Below, in pieces: positions 52,504-63,546 of a stretch of 64,000 bases of DNA. Positions within the stretch are counted from its first letter, which is position 1, and each line of letters opens with the position of its first letter. The position numbers and the translations under genes are program-made. A model generated the notes under the pieces. That model ran no database searches. It had not been told where the DNA came from and saw only the letters and a list, made by a program, of their open reading frames with translations. The stretch is from Ramlibacter albus (GTDB taxonomy: Bacteria > Pseudomonadota > Gammaproteobacteria > Burkholderiales > Burkholderiaceae_C), in contig NZ_JACORU010000010.1 in the NCBI RefSeq assembly GCF_014297445.1, positions 157,195 through 221,194 of the forward strand. Direction: 5' to 3'.

Positions 52504-53825
52504 GCCTCACCCTTGAACATTGCCGCGAGCGGGATGCACGCGACCCGCTGCGCCCCTTGCGCGACCTCTTCACGCTGCCCGCGGGCGTGATCTACCTCGA
52601 CGGCAACTCGCTCGGCCCGATGCCCAAAGCTGCCGCCCCGCGAGTCGCGCAAGCCGTGCAGCAGGAATGGGGCGAGGGCCTGATCCGCTCGTGGAATTCG
52701 GCCGGCTGGTTCGAGCTGCCGCAGCGGCTGGGCGACAAGATCGGCACCATCGTCGGCGCGAAGCCGGGCGAGGTGGTGGCGACCGACAGCACGTCGATCA
52801 ACCTGTTCAAGGTGTTGAGCGCGGCTCTGTCCATCGCAAGCGCCGGTTCGCCGCAGCGCAAGGTGGTGGTCAGCGAGCGCAGCAACTTCCCGACGGACCT
52901 CTACATCGCCGAAGCGCTTTGCAAGGAGCGCGGGCTCACGCTCAAGTTGGTCGAGCCGCACGAGATCGCAGCGTCGCTCGATTCCAGCGTCGCCGTGCTG
53001 ATGCTCACGCACGTCAACTACCGAACCGGCGCGATGCACGACATGCGAGCGGTGACCCGGCGGGCTCACGAATCGGGTGCGCTCACGGTGTGGGACCTCG
53101 CGCACAGCGCGGGCGCCGTTGAAGTCGACTTGCACGGCGCCCATGCCGACTTTGCCATCGGCTGCGGCTACAAGTACCTCAATGGCGGCCCCGGCGCGCC
53201 GGCCTTCGTGTGGGTGCACCCGCGCCACGCGGACCGCTTCTGGCAGCCGCTCGCCGGGTGGTGGAGCCACGAGGCGCCCTTCGAATTCACGCCGCACTAC
53301 CGGCCTGCTGCCGGCATCGCGCGCTACCTGTGCGGCACGCAGCCGATCCTGAGCATGACCGCGCTCGAGTGCGGGCTGGACACGGTGCTGGCCGCGCAAC
53401 CCTTCGGCGGCATGAAGGCGCTGCGCGAAAAATCTCTGGCGCTCACCGACACGTTCATCGCGCTCGTCGAAGAGCGTTGCGCCGGCCACGGCGTGTCCCT
53501 CGTCACCCCGCGCGAACATGCGTTGCGCGGCTCGCAGGTGTGCCTCGCGTATGTGGACCCCCACGCTTCGCTGCCCCCCGAGGGGGCGTCGGCCGCCTTG
53601 GGGCGGCCCGGCGCCGGCCGCGAAGGCGCCTACGCCATCGTGCAGGCACTCATTGCGCGCGGCGTGATCGGCGACTTCCGCGCGCCCGAGATCCTGCGCT
53701 TCGGCTTCACGCCGCTGTACCTCGGCTTCGAAGACGTGTGGAACGCCGTCGAACACCTGCGCGAGGTGCTCGCCACCGCCGAATGGAAGCGGGACGAATT
53801 CAACCGCAGGAATGCCGTGACATGA
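52500..53825 (+). CDS. kynU: Kynureninase with an in-frame repeat insertion
   Basis: A 441-residue PLP-dependent kynureninase that cleaves kynurenine to anthranilate and alanine. Catalytic K225 is in GCGYKYLNGGPG. FTLPAGVIYLDGNSLGPMPK, SWNSAGWFELPQRLGDKIG and AIVQALIARGVIGDFRAPEI are conserved. Residues 354-374 (PHASLPPEGASAAL then GRPGAGR) have no counterpart in kynureninases and are encoded by the palindromic element at 53559-53617. Without them the length falls to about 420, the usual size. The insert lies in a loop just before the C-terminal GAYAIVQAL segment, so activity may survive. It overlaps both kynB and kynA by ATGA. Confidence 0.93.
   Translation: MSLTLEHCRERDARDPLRPLRDLFTLPAGVIYLDGNSLGPMPKAAAPRVAQAVQQEWGEGLIRSWNSAGWFELPQRLGDKIGTIVGAKPGEVVATDSTSINLFKVLSAALSIASAGSPQRKVVVSERSNFPTDLYIAEALCKERGLTLKLVEPHEIAASLDSSVAVLMLTHVNYRTGAMHDMRAVTRRAHESGALTVWDLAHSAGAVEVDLHGAHADFAIGCGYKYLNGGPGAPAFVWVHPRHADRFWQPLAGWWSHEAPFEFTPHYRPAAGIARYLCGTQPILSMTALECGLDTVLAAQPFGGMKALREKSLALTDTFIALVEERCAGHGVSLVTPREHALRGSQVCLAYVDPHASLPPEGASAALGRPGAGREGAYAIVQALIARGVIGDFRAPEILRFGFTPLYLGFEDVWNAVEHLREVLATAEWKRDEFNRRNAVT
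53559..53617. repeat. Palindromic element inserted in frame in kynU
   Basis: GCCCCCCGAGGGGGC and GGCCGCCTTGGGGCGGCC are two adjacent hairpins, preceded by CCCCCACGCTTCGCT. This CCCCCACGCTTCGC...CGAGGGGG...TTGGGGCGGCCCGG layout is one I recognise from the dispersed intergenic repeats of Comamonadaceae genomes (memory, not search). It has no stop codon in the kynU frame and its length keeps the frame open. It has only one visible copy in this window, so dispersal must be checked genome-wide. Confidence 0.75.
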
Positions 53826-54646
53826 GCGACCGACCCGAAGACGCCAAGCTGGATTTCAGCCGGGACATGAGCTACGGCGACTACCTGCAGCTCGACGCCA
53901 TCCTCAACGCGCAGAAGCCGCTCTCGCCCGGCCACGACGAGATGCTTTTCATCATCCAGCACCAGACGAGCGAGCTGTGGATGAAGCTGATGCTGCACGA
54001 ACTCGGCGCGGCCATCTCCAGCGTCGCGAACGACGAGCTCGCGCCCGCCTTCAAGATGCTGGCGCGTGTGTCGCGCATCCTCGAGCAACTGGTGCACGCG
54101 TGGGACGTGCTGGCGACGATGACGCCGCCCGAGTACAGCGCGATCCGGCCTTACCTCGGCGCGTCGAGCGGCTTCCAGAGCTGGCAATACCGCTGCGTGG
54201 AGTTTCGCCTCGGCAACAAGAGCGCGACAATGCTCAAGCCGCACGAGCACCATGCCGGCCGGCTCGACATCGTGCGCCAGGCCTACGAGTCGCCCTCGCT
54301 CTACGACGAAGCCCTGCGCCTGCTCGCGCGCCGCGGCTTGCAGATCCCGCAGGACCATCTGCAGCGCGACTGGACGCAGCCCTACGTCGCGAGCGACGAG
54401 GTGGAACAGGCCTGGCTGCAGGTCTACCGGGAGCCGCAGAAGCACTGGGACCTGTACCAGCTGGGCGAGGAGCTCACCGACCTGGAAGACGCCTTTCGCC
54501 TCTGGCGCTTCCGCCACGTGACGACGGTGGAGCGCATCATCGGCTTCAAGCGCGGCACGGGCGGCACCGGCGGCGTGAGCTATTTGCGCAGGATGTTGGA
54601 GGTGGTGCTCTTCCCGGAAATCTGGAAGCTGCGCACGGACCTGTGA
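53822..54646 (+). CDS. kynA: Tryptophan 2,3-dioxygenase
   Basis: A 274-residue heme dioxygenase that opens the indole ring of tryptophan to N-formylkynurenine, the first step of the pathway. The start MSYGDYLQLDAILNAQKPLS, EMLFIIQHQTSELWMKLMLH and RFRHVTTVERIIGFKRGTGG (proximal heme histidine) are all typical. The C-terminus SYLRRMLEVVLFPEIW is conserved. It overlaps kynU by ATGA and abuts the stop of the convergent FAD monooxygenase with no gap. Confidence 0.96.
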   Translation: MSDRPEDAKLDFSRDMSYGDYLQLDAILNAQKPLSPGHDEMLFIIQHQTSELWMKLMLHELGAAISSVANDELAPAFKMLARVSRILEQLVHAWDVLATMTPPEYSAIRPYLGASSGFQSWQYRCVEFRLGNKSATMLKPHEHHAGRLDIVRQAYESPSLYDEALRLLARRGLQIPQDHLQRDWTQPYVASDEVEQAWLQVYREPQKHWDLYQLGEELTDLEDAFRLWRFRHVTTVERIIGFKRGTGGTGGVSYLRRMLEVVLFPEIWKLRTDL

Positions 54647-55822
54647 TCAGTGGCCGTAGAGCCACGGCAGGTCGAGCAGCTTCTCCCCCAGGACGCGCAT
54701 CGACAGGTTGCGAGCGATCCGCAGCGGCCCGCCGGCATGGAAGATCGTCGCGTTGCGCAGCGACCGCGCCTGCACGCGCGCGCAGCGCTGCCAGCGGCTG
54801 AGCGCATAGCGCTGCAACGCCGTCTCGACGTCGATCACGCGGCCGTCGGCAACGGAGAGGACACGTTGCAGTTCGCGCGCGTCCTCGATCGCCATGCCCG
54901 CGCCCTGCGCGAGGTAAGGAAGCATCGGGTGCGCCGCATCACCGAGCAGCGCGACGCGGCCTTTCGCCATCTGCGCGGCACTCGCGACGCGCGGCCTGCC
55001 GTTCAGCGGCCACAACCGCCATTGAGCGACGGACTCGAGCTGCCTGCGTACCTCGGAACAGATGCGGCCGAGCGACGAGAACAGCTGCTCGCGCACGCCT
55101 TCGTGGTCCCAGCTGCGCGCGTCGCCGCTCGGCTGCGGGCCTTCCACGATGCAGACAACGTTGAGGAACTCGCCACCGGCAACCGGGTACGTGACCATGT
55201 GCATGCGCGGGCCCAGCCACGCGGTCACTTGCGCGCTTGCAGCGCCGCCGGCTGCGAACGGGAGCAGGCCGCGATACGCGAGGTGGCCCGTGTAGCGTGG
55301 CGCTTCGGAACCGGCAACATGAGCGCGCACCGTGCTCCACAGCCCATCGGCACCCACCAGCGCGTCGCCTTCCGCGTCCGCGCGGCCCGGGCATGTCACG
55401 CGGACGCAGTCGCCGGTTTCGAGCAGCGAAGAAACGGCGGTCGCCACGTGCAGGGGCACACCACTTGCGACGGCCGTGCCGAACAACGCGGCGTGCAGGT
55501 CCGCCCGGTGGACGGTGAGGTACGGCGCGCCGTAGCGCGCCTCGAAGTCGTCCAGGCGCAATCCGCCGAGCGCGCCGCCGTCGACGGCGTCACAGACCAC
55601 GAGGCGTTGCGGATGCACCACCCGCTCGGCAAGTGGCCCCTCCAGCAAGCCCCAATCACGCAGGATGCGCGTGGCGTTCGGCCCGAGCTGGATGCCCGCG
55701 CCGACCTCCGAAAACGTCTGTGCCTGCTCGAACACGCGCGCGGACCACCCGGCCCGCGTGGCCGCCACTGCCGCCGCCAGCCCGCCGATGCCGCCGCCGG
55801 CGATCAACAGCTCATTGCCCAT
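54647..55822 (-). CDS. FAD-dependent aromatic monooxygenase (salicylate hydroxylase-like)
   Basis: A 391-residue flavoprotein of the UbiH/COQ6-like group A hydroxylases. The FAD motif is LIAGGGIGGLAAAVAATRAG (G-x-G-x-x-G), the DG motif GADGLWSTVRAHV and the GD motif GRVALLGDAAHPMLPYLAQG. It resembles salicylate or hydroxybenzoate hydroxylases more than kynurenine 3-monooxygenase, which is longer with a C-terminal membrane anchor. It could act on an aromatic acid such as anthranilate-derived or salicylate-type compounds (inference from the neighbouring kynurenine operon). It converges on kynA and has acnA upstream. Confidence 0.88.
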   Translation of the reverse strand: MGNELLIAGGGIGGLAAAVAATRAGWSARVFEQAQTFSEVGAGIQLGPNATRILRDWGLLEGPLAERVVHPQRLVVCDAVDGGALGGLRLDDFEARYGAPYLTVHRADLHAALFGTAVASGVPLHVATAVSSLLETGDCVRVTCPGRADAEGDALVGADGLWSTVRAHVAGSEAPRYTGHLAYRGLLPFAAGGAASAQVTAWLGPRMHMVTYPVAGGEFLNVVCIVEGPQPSGDARSWDHEGVREQLFSSLGRICSEVRRQLESVAQWRLWPLNGRPRVASAAQMAKGRVALLGDAAHPMLPYLAQGAGMAIEDARELQRVLSVADGRVIDVETALQRYALSRWQRCARVQARSLRNATIFHAGGPLRIARNLSMRVLGEKLLDLPWLYGH

Positions 55823-55846
55823 GGCGCCGGATTGTGCGCCAGCGCC

Positions 55847-58705
<2,859 letters not shown>

Positions 58706-58756
58706 GTTGTTCTTTGCGGGATTCGAGTTGGAATCCCGCAATTCTGCGCCCGGAAG

Positions 58757-59932
58757 CTACGGCTGTGCAGGCAGGTAGCGCACCCCCAGCACGCCACTGA
58801 TGTTTCTGATTGCAGCGAGCACGCTGTCGGGGACGGGGCTGTCGACGTCCAGCACGGTGTAGGCCATGTCGCCCCGCGACTTGTTGACCATGTCGTGGAT
58901 GTTCAGGCCCGCGTTGGCCATGGCGGTGGAGATCTGGCCGATCATGTTCGGCACGTTGGCGTTGGCGATGGCCACGCGCCAGTTCGACTCGCGCGGCATC
59001 GCCACGGCCGGGAAGTTCACCGCATTGGTGATGTTGCCGTGCTCCAGGTAGTCGCGCAGCTGCTCGGCCACCATCACGGCGCAGTTGTCCTCCGCCTCGC
59101 GCGTGGACGCACCGAGGTGGGGCAACGCGATGATGCGCGGGTGGCGCAGGATGGCGCCGGAGGGGAAGTCGCAGACGTACCAGCCGAGCTGGCGGCCGTC
59201 CAGCGCCTGCACCGCGGCCGCTTCGTCCACCACACCCTCGCGCGAGAAGTTGAGCAGCACCGCCTCCGGCTTCATCAGGCGGATGTTGTCGCGGTTGACG
59301 AGGTGCTTCGTCGCGTCCACCAGCGGGACATGCAGCGACACGAAAGCGGAGTTCTTGAGCACGTCCTCGACGCTCGTGGCCTTCTTCACCTGCGAGGGCA
59401 GGCTCCAGGCCGCATCGACCGTGATGTGCGGATCGAACCCCATCACGTTCATGCCGAGCTTGATGGCGGCATCGGCGACGAGGCAGCCCACCTTGCCCAG
59501 GCCGATCACGCCCAGCGTCTGGCCCGCCAGCTCGCTGCCCGCGAAAGCCTTCTTGCCCTCTTCCACCTGCTTGTCGATGTCGTCGGAAGGCGGCAGCTCG
59601 TGCACGAAGCGCTGCGCCTGCGGCAGGTTGCGCGCGGCCATCAGCATGCCGGCCAGCACGAGTTCCTTCACGGCGTTGGCATTGCCGCCGGGCGCATTGA
59701 ACACGGGCACGCCGCGCGCGTTCATCGCCTTGACGGGGATGTTGTTGGTGCCGGCGCCGCAGCGGCCGATCGCGAGCACGGACGCCGGAATGTCCATGCC
59801 GTGCATGTCGGCCGAGCGCACGAGTATCGCGTCAGGTTGCGCGATGTCCTTGCCGGTCACGTAGCTACCGGCCGGGAGCCTTTCCAGGCCCTTGCTTGAA
59901 ATCTGGTTCAGGACGAGGACCTGGAAAGCCAT
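58757..59932 (-). CDS. serA: D-3-phosphoglycerate dehydrogenase
   Basis: A 391-residue NAD-dependent dehydrogenase that oxidises 3-phosphoglycerate to 3-phosphohydroxypyruvate, the first serine step. The Rossmann motif is TLGVIGLGKVGCLVADAAIK; catalytic residues are in NFSREGVVDEAA, ALPHLGASTREAEDN. A C-terminal ACT domain at about 318-391 (NVPNMIGQISTAMANAGLNI) would sense serine. It follows serC after one base, so both are co-translated. Length matches the short (type 2) form without the extra ASB domain. Confidence 0.93.
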   Translation of the reverse strand: MAFQVLVLNQISSKGLERLPAGSYVTGKDIAQPDAILVRSADMHGMDIPASVLAIGRCGAGTNNIPVKAMNARGVPVFNAPGGNANAVKELVLAGMLMAARNLPQAQRFVHELPPSDDIDKQVEEGKKAFAGSELAGQTLGVIGLGKVGCLVADAAIKLGMNVMGFDPHITVDAAWSLPSQVKKATSVEDVLKNSAFVSLHVPLVDATKHLVNRDNIRLMKPEAVLLNFSREGVVDEAAAVQALDGRQLGWYVCDFPSGAILRHPRIIALPHLGASTREAEDNCAVMVAEQLRDYLEHGNITNAVNFPAVAMPRESNWRVAIANANVPNMIGQISTAMANAGLNIHDMVNKSRGDMAYTVLDVDSPVPDSVLAAIRNISGVLGVRYLPAQP

Positions 59933-59933
59933 G

Positions 59934-61016
59934 CTAGCCGTGCTCCTTCTCGAACTCCTTCATGAAATGCACCAAAGCCTGCACGCCTTCGATCGGCATG
60001 GCGTTGTAGATCGAGGCCCGCATGCCGCCGACGGACCGGTGGCCCTTGAGCTGGATCATCCCGCGCGCCTGCGCGCCCTGCAGGAAGGTCTCGTCCTTCG
60101 AGGGGTCCTTCAGGTGGAAGGGCACGTTCATCAGCGAGCGATCTTCCTTCGCCACCGAGTTGCGGAAGTAGCTGCTCGAATCGAGGAAGTCGTAGAGCAC
60201 CTTCGCCTTGGCCACGTTGTGCTCGGCCATCGCCGCCATGCCGCCGCGCTCCTTCACGTACTTGCACACCAGCCCGAGGATGTAGATGGCGTACGTGGGC
60301 GGCGTGTTGTACATCGAGTCGTTCTCGGCCTGCAGCTTGTAGTTGAAGGCCGAGGGGCACACGGGCAGCGCGTGGCCGAGCAGGTCGTCGCGCACGATCA
60401 CGACCGTGACCCCCGAGGGACCCATGTTCTTCTGCGCGCCGCCGTAGATCAGGCCGTACTTGGAGACGTCGATGGGGCGCGAGAGGATGTCCGACGACAT
60501 GTCGGCCACCAGCGGCACCTTGCCGGTGTCGGGCGTCCAGTGGTACTGCACGCCGCCGATGGTTTCGTTGGAGCAGATGTGGACGTACGCGGCGCCGGGG
60601 TCGAGCTTCCAGTCGGACTGCTTCGGGATGGCCGTGAACTTGCCGGCTTCACCGGTCGCGGCGATGTTCACCTTGCCGTAAGTGGCGGCTTCCTTCGCGG
60701 ACTTCTTCGACCAGTCGCCGGTGACGACGTAATCGGCCTTGCCGGTGGCGCCGACCAGGTTGAGCGGCACGATGGCGTTCTCGCCGATGGCGCCGCCCTG
60801 CATGAACAGCACCTTGTAGCCGGGCGGGATGTCCAGCAGTTCGCGCAGCAGCGCCTCCGCTTCGGCGTGGATGGAAATGAACTCCTTGCCCCGGTGGCTC
60901 ATTTCCATCACGGACATGCCGGTGCCGTGCCAGTCGAGCATTTCGTCGGCGGCCTGCCGCAGCACGGGCTCGGGCAGGGTGGCAGGGCCGGGGCTGAAGT
61001 TGAAGACGCGGGTCAT
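59934..61016 (-). CDS. serC: Phosphoserine aminotransferase
   Basis: A 360-residue PLP-dependent class V aminotransferase converting 3-phosphohydroxypyruvate to phosphoserine. It opens TRVFNFSPGPATLPEPVL and has MSVMEMSHRGKEFISIHAEA, VLFMQGGAIGENAIVPLNL and the PLP lysine in YGGAQKNMGPSGVTVVIV. It may also serve pyridoxal phosphate synthesis. It is the promoter-proximal gene of the serC-serA-acnA cluster; the upstream membrane-protein gene ends 61 bases away on the same strand. Confidence 0.95.
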   Translation of the reverse strand: MTRVFNFSPGPATLPEPVLRQAADEMLDWHGTGMSVMEMSHRGKEFISIHAEAEALLRELLDIPPGYKVLFMQGGAIGENAIVPLNLVGATGKADYVVTGDWSKKSAKEAATYGKVNIAATGEAGKFTAIPKQSDWKLDPGAAYVHICSNETIGGVQYHWTPDTGKVPLVADMSSDILSRPIDVSKYGLIYGGAQKNMGPSGVTVVIVRDDLLGHALPVCPSAFNYKLQAENDSMYNTPPTYAIYILGLVCKYVKERGGMAAMAEHNVAKAKVLYDFLDSSSYFRNSVAKEDRSLMNVPFHLKDPSKDETFLQGAQARGMIQLKGHRSVGGMRASIYNAMPIEGVQALVHFMKEFEKEHG

Positions 61017-61077
61017 GGGGAAGCGGTTCCTGTAGCTGCGAATGCGAAAGTTGCAGCATACAAGAACCCCGATCCCC

Positions 61078-61482
61078 TCATGCCCACCCGGTGACGGGGT
61101 AGCGCTTGAGCCCCAGCCATTGCAGCTCGGCCAGCACGAGCACGACCACCACCTGCGCGAACACCCAGGCGGTGCCGAGCGTCGTGGGCGCGATGGCGCC
61201 GTTGACGAGCAGCGCGATGCAGATCACCGCCCAGCCGACGTTGCCCGCCGCGAACAGCGCGACCAGTTGGCGCGGGATCGGCTCGCGCGTGCCGACGAAG
61301 GCCGCAACGGCCGCGTAGGCCAGGAGGAACAAGCCGGTGCCGAACAGCATGGTCGGATGCAGGTTGAAGAGATCGGACATCGGCGAGGCAAGCAGCACCT
61401 GCAGCGCACCGGTGCCCGCGCACGAGGCGGCATCGGCAAGCATCACGTGGCGCAGGAAGCGGGGGGAAGCAGCGAGGGACAT
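61078..61482 (-). CDS. Small four-helix inner membrane protein
   Basis: A 134-residue membrane protein with about four hydrophobic segments: HVMLADAASCAGTGALQVLL, TMLFGTGLFLLAYAAVAAFV, LVALFAAGNVGWAVICIALL and FAQVVVVLVLAELQWLGLK. No family name is certain. The start MSLAASPRFLRH is chosen because the region upstream is the promoter zone facing the divergent XRE regulator, whose target it may be. Confidence 0.75.
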   Translation of the reverse strand: MSLAASPRFLRHVMLADAASCAGTGALQVLLASPMSDLFNLHPTMLFGTGLFLLAYAAVAAFVGTREPIPRQLVALFAAGNVGWAVICIALLVNGAIAPTTLGTAWVFAQVVVVLVLAELQWLGLKRYPVTGWA

Positions 61483-61580
61483 GGAACACTCCTTGGGTTG
61501 AAGTGCGCGAATGTTCGGAGGCCGATTGCGTCGTGTCGATGACGTCGCAGGTAATGGCCTCACCGCTCCCCTGCCCTACC

Positions 61581-62426
61581 ATGGCGGCCATGGACACGAT
61601 CACGCTCACCGGCGGCGCGTCGCGCGCCGTTGCGCCGCACTTCGGCGAACACCTGCGCGAGTGGCGGCAACGCCGCCGCATGAGCCAGCTCGACCTCGCG
61701 CAGGAAGCCGACATTTCCACGCGCCACCTGAGCTTCGTGGAAACCGGCCGCAGCGCGCCGAGCCGCGAGATGGTGCTGCGCCTCGCGGAGCGCCTGGACG
61801 TCCCGCTGCGGGAGCGCAACGCGCTGCTGGTCGCGGCCGGCTTCGCGCCGATGTACCGCGAACGGCCGCTGGACGACCCTGCGCTCGCGGCAGCCCGCCG
61901 CGCGGTGGACCTGATCCTCAAGAGCCACGAGCCCTACCCGGCGCTCGCGGTGGACCGGCACTGGAACCTCGTCGCCGCCAACGCGATGATCCCGCACCTG
62001 ATGGAGGGCGCGGACGCGTCGCTGCTCGCCCCGCCCGTGAACGTGCTGCGCCTGTCGCTGCACCCCAAGGGCCTTGCGCCCCGAATCGTCAACATCGTGC
62101 AGTGGCGCACGCACATCTTCGAGCGGCTGCGCCAGCAGGTGCACGCCACCGGCGACGGCACGCTGGCCGCGCTGCTGGCAGAACTGCGCAGCTACCCGGT
62201 ACCCGAAGGCGCCAGCGAAGCGAAGCTGGAAGGCGAGCTGGTCGGTGTGGCCATGCCCTTCCAGTTCCGTGGCGCGAGCGGCGTGCTGAGCTTCATCAGC
62301 ACGACGACCGTGTTCGGCACACCGGTCGACGTGACGTTGCAGGAGCTGGCGCTCGAAACCTTTTTCCCCGCCGACGACTTCACGCTGCAGGCGTTGCGGG
62401 CGCTGGCTGCCCAGGGTCCTCGGTGA
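61581..62426 (+). CDS. XRE-family regulator with MmyB-like ligand-binding domain
   Basis: A 281-residue regulator. The N-terminal helix-turn-helix is in LREWRQRRRMSQLDLAQEAD and TRHLSFVETGRSAPSREMVL. The C-terminal MmyB-like/PAS-like domain has LILKSHEPYPALAVDRHWNL and GVAMPFQFRGASGVLSFIST. This class often regulates the gene next to it. The small membrane protein is divergent with 98 bases between. The 3' end overlaps the convergent sbmA-like gene by 47 bases. A start nine bases later is possible. Confidence 0.88.
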   Translation: MAAMDTITLTGGASRAVAPHFGEHLREWRQRRRMSQLDLAQEADISTRHLSFVETGRSAPSREMVLRLAERLDVPLRERNALLVAAGFAPMYRERPLDDPALAAARRAVDLILKSHEPYPALAVDRHWNLVAANAMIPHLMEGADASLLAPPVNVLRLSLHPKGLAPRIVNIVQWRTHIFERLRQQVHATGDGTLAALLAELRSYPVPEGASEAKLEGELVGVAMPFQFRGASGVLSFISTTTVFGTPVDVTLQELALETFFPADDFTLQALRALAAQGPR

Positions 62427-63387
62427 TGTGCGCCTCGAAGGCGCGCAGCCGCTTGTAGACGGAGATGAGCTCCACGATCGTGCTCCAGCTCAGCGCGAGG
62501 AACTGGAAGGAGTTGGTCACCTGGTCGAACGCGCGCAGCACCTGCTGGATCACGCCGAAGGTGATGACGCCGGCCACCACCGTCGGCCCCAGCGCGATCA
62601 TCGGCACGATCACGCCGACCTGGATGTACGAGTACTTCGCCACGTCGAAGTACAGGTAGTGGAAGAACAGGCGGAAGTAGTTGCGCCGCACGTGCGAGTA
62701 CAGCTCGCGCACCGTCGGCGGTGAAGCGCGGTTGGGGTCGTCCTCGCCGTAGACGAGCTCCTTGCGGTAGGCGGCTTCCACGCGCTGGTTCTGGAACTCC
62801 AGCCCCGGCAGCAGCACGCCCACGCCCGCGAGAAGCACGGTGCCGAACACGGCCCACAAGATGGCGAGCCACACCAGCGCATGAGGCACGTTGCCGATGA
62901 TCGGCAACCCGGTCACCTTCTCCGACAGGCCCCACAGGATCGGCAGGAAGGCGAACAGCGTCATCACGCTGCTCATCAGGCTCACGCCCAGCCCTTCCAT
63001 GATGCGCGCGAAGCGCATCGTGTCTTCCTGCACGCGCTGCGCGGCGCCTTCGATGGTGCGCAGGCGCGGCCAGTTGGCCATGTAGTAGTCGTTCATCGCC
63101 GTGCGCCAGCGGAAGATGTAGTGCTTGATGAAGAAGTTGAGCACCACGGCCACGAGGATGTACTTCATCGCGATGGCGAGGAAGGCCCAGATCTGCGTCA
63201 TGTACTGCTCGAACGTGACGGTGCCTTTCTGCTCCAGCGCCTTCTGCACAAGGTCCCAGAACACGCCCATCCATTCGTTGATCGCGACGTCCAGCTGCAC
63301 CTGGTACCACGTGGCCAGCAGGATGAGGATGGAGCCGAGGACGGACCACGGCATCCAGTGCCGGGAAAGGAAGAAGGATCGGAACAT
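62380..63387 (-). CDS. sbmA: SbmA/BacA-like transporter, short N-terminus
   Basis: A 335-residue inner membrane protein that aligns over its full core with SbmA/BacA, the proton-coupled peptide importers for proline-rich peptides and other compounds. It contains HYIFRWRTAMNDYYMANWPR, EGAAQRVQEDTMRFARIMEG, PGLEFQNQRVEAAYRKELVY and YKRLRAFE. E. coli SbmA has 406 residues; the missing part is the first two helices, yet the N-terminal MFRSFF resembles the SbmA start. Either a natural short form or an internal deletion. It overlaps the XRE gene at its 3' end. Confidence 0.87.
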   Translation of the reverse strand: MFRSFFLSRHWMPWSVLGSILILLATWYQVQLDVAINEWMGVFWDLVQKALEQKGTVTFEQYMTQIWAFLAIAMKYILVAVVLNFFIKHYIFRWRTAMNDYYMANWPRLRTIEGAAQRVQEDTMRFARIMEGLGVSLMSSVMTLFAFLPILWGLSEKVTGLPIIGNVPHALVWLAILWAVFGTVLLAGVGVLLPGLEFQNQRVEAAYRKELVYGEDDPNRASPPTVRELYSHVRRNYFRLFFHYLYFDVAKYSYIQVGVIVPMIALGPTVVAGVITFGVIQQVLRAFDQVTNSFQFLALSWSTIVELISVYKRLRAFEAHITEDPGQPAPATPAA

Positions 63388-63546
63388 GGGCGCATGCTAA
63401 CCGTGGCTCAGCCAACCGCTTGTCAGCCCGCACGTACAACACGCGGCGATTCGCTCCGACCGGGTACGCATGAGTGCCCCTGCACGCTGAAGACCTTCAC
63501 CCGGCTGGTTGCCGGCTAACCAATTCGTCGCTTTGGGAGTAAGGAC

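Noticed and set aside
54647..55822. Calling the FAD enzyme kynurenine 3-monooxygenase
   Set aside because: It is shorter than that enzyme, lacks its C-terminal anchor, and the operon leads to anthranilate by kynureninase instead.
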